From Clostridia bacterium (GTDB taxonomy: Bacteria; Bacillota; Clostridia; Oscillospirales; Acutalibacteraceae): DNA of 46,416 nucleotides. The notes beneath the pieces are model-generated. The model did not search any database and had not been told where the DNA came from. It worked only from the letters and a program-made list of their open reading frames with translations. The stretch covers positions 1-46,416 of the forward strand of contig JAFOCW010000034.1 in the NCBI GenBank assembly GCA_017381035.1, written 5' to 3'. The position numbers and the translations under genes are program-made. Below, in pieces: positions 15,407-24,496 of the stretch (position 1 is its first letter; each line of letters starts with the position of its first letter).

Positions 15407-15648
15407 TATTGCGTTCTCCTTTCAAGGTCGGTTATGCGGTGGTTCATAACCTTGAATTTTTCGCCGAAAAGGTTGTTTTCTTCTTCAAGCCTATAGGTTC
15501 TTTCAATTATGCTTCCAAGCCCTTCTACCTTCTTTTCAAGCTGTTCAATTCGGTATTGCCACACCTTGTTCGATAAAAGGGCTCCCAAAAGCGAGCCGAG
15601 CCCCGAACCGCAAAGTCCGATTACCGCAACTAAAACGGCTTCGCTCAT
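15406..15648 (-). CDS. phage membrane/coiled-coil protein next to the holin (XhlA-like position)
   Basis: This 80-residue protein has an N-terminal transmembrane segment (residues 4-26, glycine-rich) and a long coiled coil (RIEQLEKKVEGLGSIIERTY... through HRITDLERR). This layout recurs next to holins in Firmicutes prophages, where such proteins help lysis or regulate the holin. It overlaps the amidase gene by four bases and the holin by one. The family is not certain. Confidence 0.75.
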   Translation of the reverse strand: MSEAVLVAVIGLCGSGLGSLLGALLSNKVWQYRIEQLEKKVEGLGSIIERTYRLEEENNLFGEKFKVMNHRITDLERRTQ

Positions 15649-16361
15649 TTTTGCTCCTCCCGAACAATTGCGGAATAGCCCTTACTTTTAAGCTCCTGCG
15701 CCAAGTTTTCGGCATTCTTTTTAACCCTGAAGGCGCCTACTTGCACACGGTAAAGAGTATCACTCTGCACGGCAGGCTTTTTTGTAAGCCCTGCCCTTTT
15801 TACAATTACTTCGGTAATGGCCGCAGCGCAAGAGTTTGCGTATTCTTCGCTTAAAATTACGGGAACGTCGGTGGCGCTGTCCATAAAGCCGAGCTCTAAA
15901 AGCACGGCAGGCATAGCCGTTGCCCTGCACTCGTAAAGGTTTGAAGAAGCAAGCGGCGTTGCACGGTTGCCTTTAAGCCCCGTGTGCTTTATTAAAGCAT
16001 CGTACAAATCTTTTTGCCATTCGAGCGTAACGGGGTTTTTGGTTTTACCGTAAACGTAAGCGACAATGCCACCGCCCTTGCCGCCCATAATACCTGCGTT
16101 ATGGTGAATGGAAATATAAAGTTCGGCGCCAAAATTATTGGCGGCCGCCACACGCTCTTCCATTGTAATTTCCTTTTCACCGTTTCTGTCGTCGGTACGA
16201 AGGAGTGAGTAGCCTTCATATTCGGCCAAAAGCTCTTCAACCTTGTTTGCTATGCGGTTGTTCAGCACCCATTCCCTTGTTTCGTTAGGGTCAAGCTTTT
16301 TAAGGCAGCGCTTGCCTGCAGTATACCTGTAGTGCCCTGCGGTAAGTGCAATTTTAAACAT
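15645..16361 (-). CDS. N-acetylmuramoyl-L-alanine amidase with C-terminal SPOR-like domain (endolysin)
   Basis: The 238-residue amidase cuts the bond between muramic acid and the stem peptide. The Amidase_3 zinc ligands are visible: TAGHYRY, the Glu in DPNETREW, YISIHHNAG, and the catalytic Glu in VLLELGFM. Residues about 200-238 (YRVQVGAFRVKKNAENLAQE) form a SPOR-type glycan-binding domain. There is no signal peptide, consistent with holin-dependent release. It lies between the fibre genes and the holin in the lysis module. Confidence 0.92.
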   Translation of the reverse strand: MFKIALTAGHYRYTAGKRCLKKLDPNETREWVLNNRIANKVEELLAEYEGYSLLRTDDRNGEKEITMEERVAAANNFGAELYISIHHNAGIMGGKGGGIVAYVYGKTKNPVTLEWQKDLYDALIKHTGLKGNRATPLASSNLYECRATAMPAVLLELGFMDSATDVPVILSEEYANSCAAAITEVIVKRAGLTKKPAVQSDTLYRVQVGAFRVKKNAENLAQELKSKGYSAIVREEQK

Positions 16362-16587
16362 TTCGCTCCTCCTCCTTTATTTTTTCAACAAAGGTGTTGT
16401 ATTCTTCGAATTCATCTGCCTTTAACACCCTTTGGCGAAGAAGAGCCAGCTCGTCATCGACCGAATATTTTTCACGTATGCGGCAAACTACCCTTTGTTC
16501 GTAGGGTATTTCGGCCGTAGATTTTTTAATTTCTGCTTTTTCCTTTGCAGTCATATCTCTGTAAACTCCGTTTTCTAAAACTCGCAT
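16354..16587 (-). CDS. small phage protein of unknown function
   Basis: The 77-residue, charged, mostly helical protein lies between the tail-fibre gene (its ATG overlaps the fibre stop) and the amidase. Its sequence (MRVLENGVYRDMTAKEKAEI and a Glu/Lys-rich rest) resembles short proteins encoded after fibre genes in Firmicutes prophages, some of which act as fibre chaperones or connectors. No confident family. Confidence 0.7.
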   Translation of the reverse strand: MRVLENGVYRDMTAKEKAEIKKSTAEIPYEQRVVCRIREKYSVDDELALLRQRVLKADEFEEYNTFVEKIKEEERNV

Positions 16588-17384
16588 TATTTTGCTCTCC
16601 TTCCGTATAGTTTGTATTTAAAGCCGATTGGCATAACGTCTGCCGCGGCATAGCAATAAAGCTGAATGGAAGAAACGGTTTTTTTGCCGTTGGCCGCCGT
16701 TCTGAAGGGGGTTACTCCCCTTACGTTCACCGCCGCCGAGCCTGCAGGCGCCGCCTGAACATAAAAGGTTTCCCATTCGTAGCCGTTGAATACCGAAAAG
16801 GCTTTAGAGTGGGTTTCTGCGCCTGCCACCATTGTTGGAACCTGCGCAACAAGTCGGTTGTTAATCTTTATTGTTGTATAATTCGACTTTAGGTTTGCAG
16901 GACTGTAAAGATAAAGACTTATAAGGTCGGTAAGGGCTAAGGGATTGCCGTCTTTATCTTTATTTATAAGAATGGAATTCACCGCTTCGGTAAGCTCGCC
17001 TTCGGCAATAAGCTCTAAACCGTTTGGCATAAGCGCGTCTACCGCCTGGGCTACCGCCGTTCCGCTTTGGGCGTTTTGGCTCGTCGGTGTATAAACCGTA
17101 TCTACTGCGGCATCCTTGCCGTCGGTACCCCTTTCGCCCTTTTCGCCACGGTCGCCCTTCTCGCCCTTTTCGCCCACGGGGCCTTTGGGGCCTACGGGAC
17201 CCATTTTGTAGTCAAGGTTGTTCCATTCGGTTTTGCCGTCGCCTATTTTAAGCCAACGTCCGTCTGTCCCGTCCCTTACAACCGAAGCTTCGCCCTGACG
17301 CAGCACAGGGTTTTCTTTTTGCCAATTTTCAAGGGTATCTTCCCTATAGCCAATAACCGATTGTAAATATATTTTTTTACCCAT
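16587..17384 (-). CDS. phage tail fibre/receptor-binding protein with collagen-like repeats
   Basis: The roughly 265-residue protein has three parts. The N-terminal attachment domain contains LKIGDGKTEWNNLDY. A short collagen-like run of Gly-X-Y triplets follows (GPVGPKGPVGEKGEKGDRGE and on). The C-terminal beta-rich domain is introduced by YTPTSQNAQSGTAVAQAVD, a phrase common in Firmicutes phage fibres. It probably trimerises through the collagen stretch and binds the host surface. The ATG at 17384 is chosen because AGAGGT lies at 17391-17396; an upstream start at 17426 would add 14 residues that read through the ribosome site. Confidence 0.82.
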   Translation of the reverse strand: MGKKIYLQSVIGYREDTLENWQKENPVLRQGEASVVRDGTDGRWLKIGDGKTEWNNLDYKMGPVGPKGPVGEKGEKGDRGEKGERGTDGKDAAVDTVYTPTSQNAQSGTAVAQAVDALMPNGLELIAEGELTEAVNSILINKDKDGNPLALTDLISLYLYSPANLKSNYTTIKINNRLVAQVPTMVAGAETHSKAFSVFNGYEWETFYVQAAPAGSAAVNVRGVTPFRTAANGKKTVSSIQLYCYAAADVMPIGFKYKLYGRRAK

Positions 17385-17395
17385 TTTTTCACCTC

Positions 17396-18562
17396 TTATT
17401 TCCATTTGCCGAAGGCCTGCAAACAAATTCTTACCTGCGCTTCTTCGGTGAACTGCTCAAGCGACAAAATGTAAATTGTGCCGGTGCCCGTTTTTTCGGT
17501 GTTGCGCTTTGTTGCAAGGAAGTTTGCCCCTTCGTCTTCTACCGAAACGGTAAGGTTTGGTGCGCCAATAAACCCTTCGGGGAAAGCAACCGAGCTCACA
17601 GGTGCGTAGTAGTGCCCGTTTGCCCATTCGTTTGTGGGGGTAATGGTGGCTTCAAGTGTGCCAAAGCATTTAAAGGTACCGTTCGGCCACTTTTCATATT
17701 GCCAGATACCGTCGGTGCCGGTTTCTACCGTTTGGGCAGCCACACTTTCCCTTACCCCTTCAATTTCGGCCAAAATGTCGGCGGCGGTGGTATCAAGCTC
17801 GCCCAAAAGGGCTTGCTTTGCGCCGTCTACCGCAGCAGTTATGCCTGCGGTTATTGCCTTGTTCTGAACGGGGTTTTCACTTATTTCCGAAAGGTTTTCG
17901 TCAACCACCATAGTTATTTCCGAAGAAGTTGTGGCATCGCCGCCCGAAAATACAATGGTTGTGCCTTCGGTAAATTCAAGTATTGTCTGGCGGTTTTCTT
18001 CCAAGATTTCCTGACTTTGCTTTAAATGCCTTGCCGTCGTCTTTGCCGAAGAAGCCACAACCGCCGCCTTGGCATCAATGTTTTCTTCAACTTCTTTTGC
18101 CTTTTCTTCCAAGGCTTCAACAATTTCGGCCGCCTTATCGGAAATTTCTTGCTTTGCATCTTTTTGCGAAGATGCAGGCATACCTATTGGCGACGGGGTA
18201 AAATAAAGCTTTATTTGCGCACGGCAAAGCTCCTTTTCGCCGTCCTTGCCAACAAGAATTCGCACAACTAAAACCGCATCAAGACCCGAAGACGTTACCT
18301 TATCGGTTAAATAGAAGGGCGAAAACAGATTACCGCTTGTTCTGGTTTCACTGTATGCCAGCTCGCCCGAAGATGTTACTGCATCTATTTTAACGGTAAC
18401 TGCCTTGCCGGAGTCGATATACGATTCAAGTTTTGTCATAAACTCTTCGTCGGGGATAATGCATACGGCGGTTGCCTTGTGCTCACCCTGAATTCCGCCG
18501 CACTGACTGTCTTCAGGGAATACGCCGTCTGAGCTAAGGGTATAGTTTATTATTTTTTCCAC
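17396..18562 (-). CDS. phage baseplate upper/tail protein (BppU-like N-terminus, coiled coil, beta C-terminus)
   Basis: In this 388-residue protein the first 130 or so residues resemble the BppU-type N-terminal domain (AVTVKIDAVTSSGELAYSE, VLVVRILVGKDGEKELCRAQ). A long Ala/Glu-rich coiled coil (residues about 135-195) follows. The C-terminal part contains ENPVQNKAITAGI and GIWQYEKWPNGTFKCFG, typical of fibre and baseplate appendages. It would link the tail to the fibre encoded next. GTG start with GGAAGTG upstream. Its stop lies just before the fibre start. Confidence 0.75.
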   Translation of the reverse strand: MEKIINYTLSSDGVFPEDSQCGGIQGEHKATAVCIIPDEEFMTKLESYIDSGKAVTVKIDAVTSSGELAYSETRTSGNLFSPFYLTDKVTSSGLDAVLVVRILVGKDGEKELCRAQIKLYFTPSPIGMPASSQKDAKQEISDKAAEIVEALEEKAKEVEENIDAKAAVVASSAKTTARHLKQSQEILEENRQTILEFTEGTTIVFSGGDATTSSEITMVVDENLSEISENPVQNKAITAGITAAVDGAKQALLGELDTTAADILAEIEGVRESVAAQTVETGTDGIWQYEKWPNGTFKCFGTLEATITPTNEWANGHYYAPVSSVAFPEGFIGAPNLTVSVEDEGANFLATKRNTEKTGTGTIYILSLEQFTEEAQVRICLQAFGKWK

Positions 18563-18573
18563 TTTTTCACTTC

Positions 18574-20520
18574 CTAACTTTTTTCGTTTTGCTCGGTTAC
18601 AATTCCGAAAACGGTAGTTTTTCCTTTAAAAGAAAGCTCGGCCGTAAGGCTTTCGCCTGCGGCGCCAACGTAAAGCTGAGCCCTGCCGTTTTTAAAGTCC
18701 GTCTTTCTTTCGGCCACCTTTTTTTCGCCTTCAAAAACCGTAAGCCCTGCCTGCCGTCCGCTTCCGTCCACAGTTATTTTGTAAAGCCGCACGGGTTTTC
18801 TTTTGGCGCTTTTAAGGCTTACCGAAATTTTGGAAGTTACCGCTTTTTGGCAGCCATAATATTCATTCATCAGGCAAAAATCGGTCTCGCCGCCGTAAAG
18901 TGCCGGGTACAAAAGGTAATCTTCGCCGTTTTGATACCCAAAAACAAAAACCGAATTGCCAAGATAGGAAAAGGCACCTGCTACACCGTGCGGCAAGGTC
19001 CACATACCTTTTATGTAACCGCCTGCTCCCTTTTGTAAAACGGCCGCCTTGTTACCCTTTAAAAGAATATATTTGTCCTTTTGTACGGTAGCAAAATCAA
19101 AGCCCTGTTCGGTTTCGGCAACTTTTTCTACCTTTGCCTCACCGTTTACCGCCCACACGGAATTATCTTCGCCCTGAAACAAAACGCTACCCGAAAAGCT
19201 GTGAAAGGTTGAAGGCTTTGGGGCGGCGGCAAAATCGGCCGTCTTGTTTAAACTGCACACCGTTTCGGAAATTTCGGTCGTTTCACCAAGAAGTGTAATT
19301 TTCTTGGCCGCCGTGGTGGTTTCCACCTTTGCCGAATACATTTCGCCGTCCTTAAAGGCCAAAAGCTTGCCGTCCTTATGGGTTGCATAGATTACCGGCT
19401 TTTCGGCATCGCCCAATGCGTTTGAAAGATTTTCGGGGAAATAGAGCGGCTCGCTCGGTGAATTAAGCGAAATCAGCGACGGCGACATAAGATTGTCGTA
19501 AAACACGGTGGCAACGTCTTTGCCGAAGGGCATACTGCCGTCGATGGTGCTGCTTGCCCTCATAGACGAAATCTTTTTTCTGCTTTCGGTGTCGGTTTTG
19601 CCTGCATTTACGCAAATGTTGTTAATCTCCCCCGTAAATTCGGGCGACCAGCGGGCACCGCTCTTCATTCCGAAATACATTCTGCCAACCGGACGGTCAA
19701 GGTAAAGAATAATTGTGTTTTCGCCAATTTGCACTTCCCCCGACTGTCTTTCGCCTTTTGCAATTTTAAAGGAATAATTTTCACCTTTATAAAGCATACT
19801 TACGTCAATTTGTTCGTTATCAAGCCGTGTAAAAGGCAGTGAAAAGGCAAAGGACATACCGTCGGTTGTATATGCGGCACGAAAACGGGTGCCAAGCAGA
19901 TTTTTGCTTTCGGGCATTATGGGGGCAGGAAGCCCTAACTCCTTACCTTCAAATATTAAGGTGTGGTAAGATTCGCCCCTGCCGTTTGCCAGAACAAGCG
20001 GCGCATAAATATCGCTGTCGGAAAGCATTGCCCAAAAGCTGTTGTTGTTATCAAGCTCCCTTATTTCAATAAAATCGGGCATAACGTTATACACCCTTCG
20101 CACCATAAGGTAAACGCCGCGCCCTTTTGTTGGGCGACCTTTAAACACGGTAAACGATACGGGGTAACCGAAGTCTTCACCGTTCGACGAAAATTCAATA
20201 TTCCCGAGCAATTTGCTTTTACCGCTGCTCGATATAAACAACATTCGGTAGGTTACTACACCTTCACGGTTGTCGGAAATAAGTATCGCTACCCTGCCGT
20301 ATTCACCGTCTAAAAACATATAGCAATCGGTAATTTTAAAGGTGTTTTCGAAGTCTTCGCTGCCGTAAAGCTTAAAAATCAAATCTTTTGGCGAAAACGA
20401 AAAGCCCTTACGGTTTTCAATTTTTCCGCCGCCTACCGAGCAATTTTCAAGCACCGCATTCTTAAGGTCTTCGGCAGGGATGTAGGTTGTTGTGCTTGTG
20501 TTCAGGCCCTTAAATATCAC
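18574..20520 (-). CDS. large phage tail protein, possible nozzle/hub of a short tail
   Basis: The 648-residue beta-rich protein has repeated strand motifs throughout (for example NALGDAEKPVIYATHKDGKL, LFQGEDNSVWAVNGEA, GNSVFVFGYQNGEDYLLYPA). The N-terminal LENCSVGGGKIENRKGFSF recalls the start of podovirus tubular/nozzle proteins, in which a gene product lists the asserted values after a 'rich in propeller blades' body. Position after portal and a small adaptor also fits T7 gp12-like nozzles, but no clear homology can be claimed by eye. The GTG at 20520 shares a base with the preceding stop (TAGTG). Confidence 0.6.
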   Translation of the reverse strand: MIFKGLNTSTTTYIPAEDLKNAVLENCSVGGGKIENRKGFSFSPKDLIFKLYGSEDFENTFKITDCYMFLDGEYGRVAILISDNREGVVTYRMLFISSSGKSKLLGNIEFSSNGEDFGYPVSFTVFKGRPTKGRGVYLMVRRVYNVMPDFIEIRELDNNNSFWAMLSDSDIYAPLVLANGRGESYHTLIFEGKELGLPAPIMPESKNLLGTRFRAAYTTDGMSFAFSLPFTRLDNEQIDVSMLYKGENYSFKIAKGERQSGEVQIGENTIILYLDRPVGRMYFGMKSGARWSPEFTGEINNICVNAGKTDTESRKKISSMRASSTIDGSMPFGKDVATVFYDNLMSPSLISLNSPSEPLYFPENLSNALGDAEKPVIYATHKDGKLLAFKDGEMYSAKVETTTAAKKITLLGETTEISETVCSLNKTADFAAAPKPSTFHSFSGSVLFQGEDNSVWAVNGEAKVEKVAETEQGFDFATVQKDKYILLKGNKAAVLQKGAGGYIKGMWTLPHGVAGAFSYLGNSVFVFGYQNGEDYLLYPALYGGETDFCLMNEYYGCQKAVTSKISVSLKSAKRKPVRLYKITVDGSGRQAGLTVFEGEKKVAERKTDFKNGRAQLYVGAAGESLTAELSFKGKTTVFGIVTEQNEKS

Positions 20521-20849
20521 TACTGCTCACCCCCGGGTATTACGTTTCTTACCCTTTCTACCTTGCATTTCACTTCCGAAAGCTTGGCGGTATATATTTT
20601 TGACATTGCGTTTCGGCTATCGTAGTCGCCAAGTGCGTTCGCAACAAGCGTAGCCACCCCGAAACGAAGCGCCGAAAGGTACTTTGCCGAAGAAATACCA
20701 ACAAAATCTGAAAGGGACGAAACGGGTATAAAGCCAAGCTCGGTAATAATTTCGTTTAAAAGCGGCAAACCAATTATTTTAAGGTTTTCGTCAAGACCCG
20801 AAAGGCCTAAAAGCCTTGCCGCATCTTCTAAAATTTTATAGCCGTTCAT
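20520..20849 (-). CDS. phage head-tail adaptor-like protein
   Basis: The 109-residue, helical protein begins MNGYKILEDAARLLGLSGLD. Its size and helical content fit head-tail connector or adaptor proteins that attach under the portal, and it lies directly after the portal gene. The start at 20849 is supported by GGGAGG about 9 nt upstream. An upstream start at 20978 would add 43 residues that only mirror the portal gene in another frame. It overlaps the portal gene by 14 nt and the next gene by one. Confidence 0.72.
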   Translation of the reverse strand: MNGYKILEDAARLLGLSGLDENLKIIGLPLLNEIITELGFIPVSSLSDFVGISSAKYLSALRFGVATLVANALGDYDSRNAMSKIYTAKLSEVKCKVERVRNVIPGGEQ

Positions 20850-22461
20850 TCTTCTTTTCCTCCCTTTTAAGCTCTTCAACCAGTTCGTCGGCATCGGGCA
20901 CGGTGCCTGTGGGCAGTCTTTTAACAAACTGCGCCGGTGTAATTGCGCCCTGCTCCAAAAGCTTGGAAAGCGCCGCAATGCCTTCCTTTTCGTTCCTTGT
21001 AATGCCTTCGCCTGCGGTTGCAGTTACGCTTAAAACAAGGTCCTTATACCGTGCGGCGTCAAACGGAAAATACCAAACGCCGTTTTTGTCGGTAATTTTA
21101 AGGCAACGCTTGCCGTACATTGTAAAGAAAAACTCTGCCCAGACGGTCGCAATGTCCGACACAAAATCGTAAAAGCGGTTTTTAAGGGGCAATAAGTAGC
21201 CTGCCGCCGCATCACGCAGCTCAATAATAGCCGAAGTGTTTGTGGCTTCAAGGTCGCCAAGGGCGGCTTCGTTGGCACCGCACTGGGTAAGGGTATTGTA
21301 AATTAAGTTATTAACCGACTGGTTATAGCCCGAAGAATAGTCGGGCGGATTTATAAACCTTACAGCCGAGCTTATTTCTTCCCCTGCGCCGTAAACCTTA
21401 ATTATCTGACCGGGGTCGTTGGTAATTTCGCCGCTTACAATATCGCCGTTTACAACCATTAAGGGCATACCTGCCGACATTGCCGCCCAGGTTGATGCCG
21501 TAATCATACGGTTTATGGCTATCTGGTTGGGAATTATATAGGTAATTTCGCTGTCGCCGTAAATACAGCCGTCCCTTCTTTCCCACACAAAAACGGAAAG
21601 TGGGTAAAGCGAAATTCCCATTGAAAATTCGGGTCTTATAACGGTGTCTTCGGTAACCCTTGTGGCAAAAACCTTAATTTCGCCGTTTTTAAGTGGCGCT
21701 TTATAAAGCTTGGTAAACACCGTTTGCTTGCCGTCGCCCTTTGCAATAAGTCTGTTTACGGTGCTTTTAGGGGCGCCGAATCTTGCCGCTTCGGCCGCAA
21801 GATAAGCAGCGCTTTTTTCTTCGGTTAAAATAATATAAGGCTGATTTTGCACCGAAGACAGAGTCGGGTCGCCGAAATATACGTCTTCCACCTTAATTCG
21901 CTCGGCCACAATATCGCCGAGTATCTGCTTGCCGAAGGGCTTGTCGGCATAGAGCCCTGTTTTAATATCGGGGTCAAAATAGGTGTAAACAATGCCGGTA
22001 CCCTTTACAAAAGCGTCCTTTAAGGCTAAATCTATAACCGAAGACAGCTTTACACGGCTTTCGGTTGTTCGTTTATAGGAATTAAGGGCAGAAACCAGCA
22101 TTGAAATTTCGTTTTCCGATTTAAGCGGAGCGTAAATACAATTTTTACTTTTGGCAAGCTCGGCCATTTCCCTTTCGGTAAGTTTTTTGCTTTCAAGCGT
22201 TTCAGAAAAGCCTTCGGCAGTATATTTAACCGATACCGACGAGCCTATAAGCTGGGCAATTTTGTATTCGCCAATTCTTTTAATAACGTTGTGGCGCACA
22301 AGGGGACGCTCGCCGCCTACCGCCGCACCGTGCCATTGGTCGCCCACAAAAAAGCGTTCGTTTATGCGGCCCTGCTCGTAAAGTCCGTGTTTTCCTATGG
22401 AGGACTTAAAACGTCTGGCCGCCTGATATTCGGCCACTATATTTTCGGGACTGTTGTTCAA
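20836..22461 (-). CDS. phage portal protein
   Basis: The 541-residue portal would form the dodecameric ring through which DNA enters the capsid. Typical phrases are RPLVRHNVIKRIGEYKIAQLIG near the N-terminus, RIKVEDVYFGDPTLSSVQNQPY, YGDSEITYIIPNQIAINRM and TSAIIELRDAAAGYLLPLKNRF in the long-helix crown region. Its length is close to T7-like portals. The position after the capsid gene, rather than before the scaffold, is unusual. TTG start with GGAGG upstream. Confidence 0.85.
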   Translation of the reverse strand: MNNSPENIVAEYQAARRFKSSIGKHGLYEQGRINERFFVGDQWHGAAVGGERPLVRHNVIKRIGEYKIAQLIGSSVSVKYTAEGFSETLESKKLTEREMAELAKSKNCIYAPLKSENEISMLVSALNSYKRTTESRVKLSSVIDLALKDAFVKGTGIVYTYFDPDIKTGLYADKPFGKQILGDIVAERIKVEDVYFGDPTLSSVQNQPYIILTEEKSAAYLAAEAARFGAPKSTVNRLIAKGDGKQTVFTKLYKAPLKNGEIKVFATRVTEDTVIRPEFSMGISLYPLSVFVWERRDGCIYGDSEITYIIPNQIAINRMITASTWAAMSAGMPLMVVNGDIVSGEITNDPGQIIKVYGAGEEISSAVRFINPPDYSSGYNQSVNNLIYNTLTQCGANEAALGDLEATNTSAIIELRDAAAGYLLPLKNRFYDFVSDIATVWAEFFFTMYGKRCLKITDKNGVWYFPFDAARYKDLVLSVTATAGEGITRNEKEGIAALSKLLEQGAITPAQFVKRLPTGTVPDADELVEELKREEKKNERL

Positions 22462-22485
22462 AAAAATTCCTCCTTTTTACAAAAG

Positions 22486-22536
22486 GTGCCGAAGGCACAC
22501 GTTTCCTGTGCCCTCGGCCCTTGGCCCTTGGCCTTA
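22486..22536. repeat. host-type hairpin and short tandem repeat between capsid and portal genes
   Basis: The hairpin gtgcc-gaa-ggcac (22486-22498) is of the same type as the host arrays. It is followed by a tandem of the 7-mer ggccctt (about 22517-22536). Together they fill the 77-bp gap between capsid and portal. Confidence 0.6.
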
Positions 22537-22538
22537 AA

Positions 22539-23711
22539 TTACTCTACCGTAACGGTTACAACGTCGGACTTAACAGTATTGTTAGCATCGGCAGTAACAG
22601 AAACGAAATAGAAGTGTTCGCCTGCACCAAGGTCTTCGGGGAGCTTATAGGTGCTGTTTGTTGCGCCTGCAATTTTAGCGGCACCCCTGCCCGAAGCGGT
22701 TTCGCACTTATACCACTGGTAAGAAAGTGCATCGCCTTCGGCGGCTACGGTAAGGCTTTCGCTTACTGCGCCTTCGGTGGTGTTAACGTCTTGGGGCTGT
22801 GAAGTAATGCTTACAGGTGCAGAAATCCACGCCCAGATGCAGTCGGTTGCAGACTGCTTTACAAATACGTCGTAATAAAGGCGGTAATCGAACTTGTAAG
22901 CATCGGCAGAAGTGTTCTGCTCGGGCGAGAAGACTCTCATCTTTTCGGTCTTCTTAACAAGGTGTGCGGCGGTCTTGGGAAGAACAAGCATAAATATTTC
23001 GTTTGCGCCGTCGGCAGGCTTAAAGCCGCCTAAAGCACCTGCAGAAAACTTATACGCAGTCTTCATACGCTCGCTTACAACGGGAATAAGCGCAACACCG
23101 TTAATAGACTTAACCTTTAAGTTTACTTCGCCCTGCTTGAATTCAGAAACGGTAATCATACGGGTAATTTCGTCGGATGCCATAAGTGCGGCGTAAGCGT
23201 GGGAATCAACGAAGCAAACAAGCTCTTCGTCGTAGCCTGCTACCGACTGAACCTCGTTTACAAGCTTTGTGAAAGCATCGTAAGGTGTAGCCATATCGCC
23301 GTTTAAAAGGTTGCCCTTCTGCTTTGCAATGGTGCCAAGCTTAGAAAGAACGTAGGCATCACATTCGGGAACAACCTTGGTGCGAACGTATTCGCCAAGA
23401 ATTTTACCTGCAAGGGATGCAATACCGGTTTCGTCCATATCTTCACGGTCAATTTGTAAAGAACGGGCACGGTCCATAGTCATTGTGTAGGATGTGTTCT
23501 GTACGGTAACTGCGCCGTTTTCAAAACCACCCTCACGGTTATAATCGGTAAGACCTGCAAATTCCACGTCGGGAATAATTACGGTCTTTGCGCCAACAAA
23601 TTTTGTGCGAAGCGCATTGTCGGCAAAAAATGCAGTTGCGCTTTTTGCAGTGAACACCTTATCGAGTTCGCTTGCATACATTTCGGCAGAAGCTAAAGAA
23701 TTAATAGACAT
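22539..23711 (-). CDS. phage major capsid protein with C-terminal Ig-like domain
   Basis: This 390-residue protein is a two-part capsid subunit. Residues 1 to about 290 form the shell domain: EVQSVAGYDEELVCFVDSHA, TVQNTSYTMTMDRARSLQID and VYVKQSATDCIWAW-type strand patterns are typical of HK97-fold capsid proteins from Clostridia phages. Residues about 296-390 form an immunoglobulin-like domain (ITSQPQDVNTTEGAVSESL, LSYQWYKCETASGRG, YFVSVTADANNTVKSDVV), which would project from the shell. Such decorations often bind glycans or mucus; here that is inference. ATG at 23711 with AGGAG upstream. Confidence 0.85.
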   Translation of the reverse strand: MSINSLASAEMYASELDKVFTAKSATAFFADNALRTKFVGAKTVIIPDVEFAGLTDYNREGGFENGAVTVQNTSYTMTMDRARSLQIDREDMDETGIASLAGKILGEYVRTKVVPECDAYVLSKLGTIAKQKGNLLNGDMATPYDAFTKLVNEVQSVAGYDEELVCFVDSHAYAALMASDEITRMITVSEFKQGEVNLKVKSINGVALIPVVSERMKTAYKFSAGALGGFKPADGANEIFMLVLPKTAAHLVKKTEKMRVFSPEQNTSADAYKFDYRLYYDVFVKQSATDCIWAWISAPVSITSQPQDVNTTEGAVSESLTVAAEGDALSYQWYKCETASGRGAAKIAGATNSTYKLPEDLGAGEHFYFVSVTADANNTVKSDVVTVTVE

Positions 23712-23737
23712 AATTTTCTCTCCTTAAATATAATTTT

Positions 23738-24370
23738 TTATGACCACAGACTTTTAATAAATTCTGCGTCTGCGGTGTGGTTTGTGCCGCAAGATACTGA
23801 ACCAAGGCTTACTTCCCTGGTCACAGCTTGGCGTGCTTCTTCGCTTTTTGCGGCAAGGTTTCTTTTGTGCTCATACAGCAGGTACTCAAATAACAGTCCT
23901 TTTCCACTAATTTCTGCGGCCGCTTTGACTTCCTGCGGTATGGCATCTTTTTCAACTTCGGGGAAATGCTCGGCAAATTCGGCCATTTCATCGGGCTTTT
24001 CGGGGCTTAATGTGTCTAACAGTGCAACAAGCTCGCTGTCGGCGCTGTACTTTTCCTTAAGCGAACCGATTTTATCGTTTCTGCTTTCACCCTTAAGCCC
24101 CCTTACAAATTCCTTTAGGCCTACTCCCTTTTCTGCAGAAAGGGCTTTAAGAATTTCGAGCTCTTCTGAAATGTGGTCGAGCTTCATTCCCTTTTGTGCA
24201 AGTGTTGCCGCTTGTTCCAAGGTAAGCTTTTTGGTTTCCTTATTAAACTTAACCTCTAAAAAAGCGTTATCGTCGGCGGACTTCGGTGTGGTGGCCTCGT
24301 CCCCCTGTGAAAAGGTGTTTTCTTCGGGCACGGGTTGTCCCGAAGGGTTTTCCTTTATCATTTCTTCCAT
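23738..24370 (-). CDS. phage capsid scaffolding protein (putative)
   Basis: The 210-residue, acidic, helical protein directly precedes the capsid gene. The motif FNKETKKLTLEQAATLAQKG is common in scaffold/GP20-like proteins of Firmicutes phages. A proline/glutamate-rich N-terminus and a long helical centre fit a scaffold that is lost or cleaved during assembly. No protease gene is seen nearby. ATG at 24370 with GGAAG upstream. Confidence 0.72.
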   Translation of the reverse strand: MEEMIKENPSGQPVPEENTFSQGDEATTPKSADDNAFLEVKFNKETKKLTLEQAATLAQKGMKLDHISEELEILKALSAEKGVGLKEFVRGLKGESRNDKIGSLKEKYSADSELVALLDTLSPEKPDEMAEFAEHFPEVEKDAIPQEVKAAAEISGKGLLFEYLLYEHKRNLAAKSEEARQAVTREVSLGSVSCGTNHTADAEFIKSLWS

Positions 24371-24408
24371 AAAAATACTTCCTTTCTTTTTTCACGGCTT
24401 TCCCGTTT

Positions 24409-24496
24409 AGCCTCCCTTTAAGGAAGGGAGGGGGACCAACGTAGTTGGTGGAGGGATTGGCTTTTTGAGCCGAAGGCTCTCCATTCCCTTGGCCCT
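24409..24496. repeat. interspersed Clostridia-type repeat in the scaffold-terminase gap
   Basis: Three hairpins are packed here: cctccctt...aagggagg (24411-24431), accaac-gta-gttggt (24435-24449) and gagcc-gaa-ggctc (24467-24479), with the gagggattgg phrase that marks a common repeat family of gut Clostridia. It occupies most of the 129-bp gap between the scaffold gene and the upstream small gene. No coding content is seen. Confidence 0.75.
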
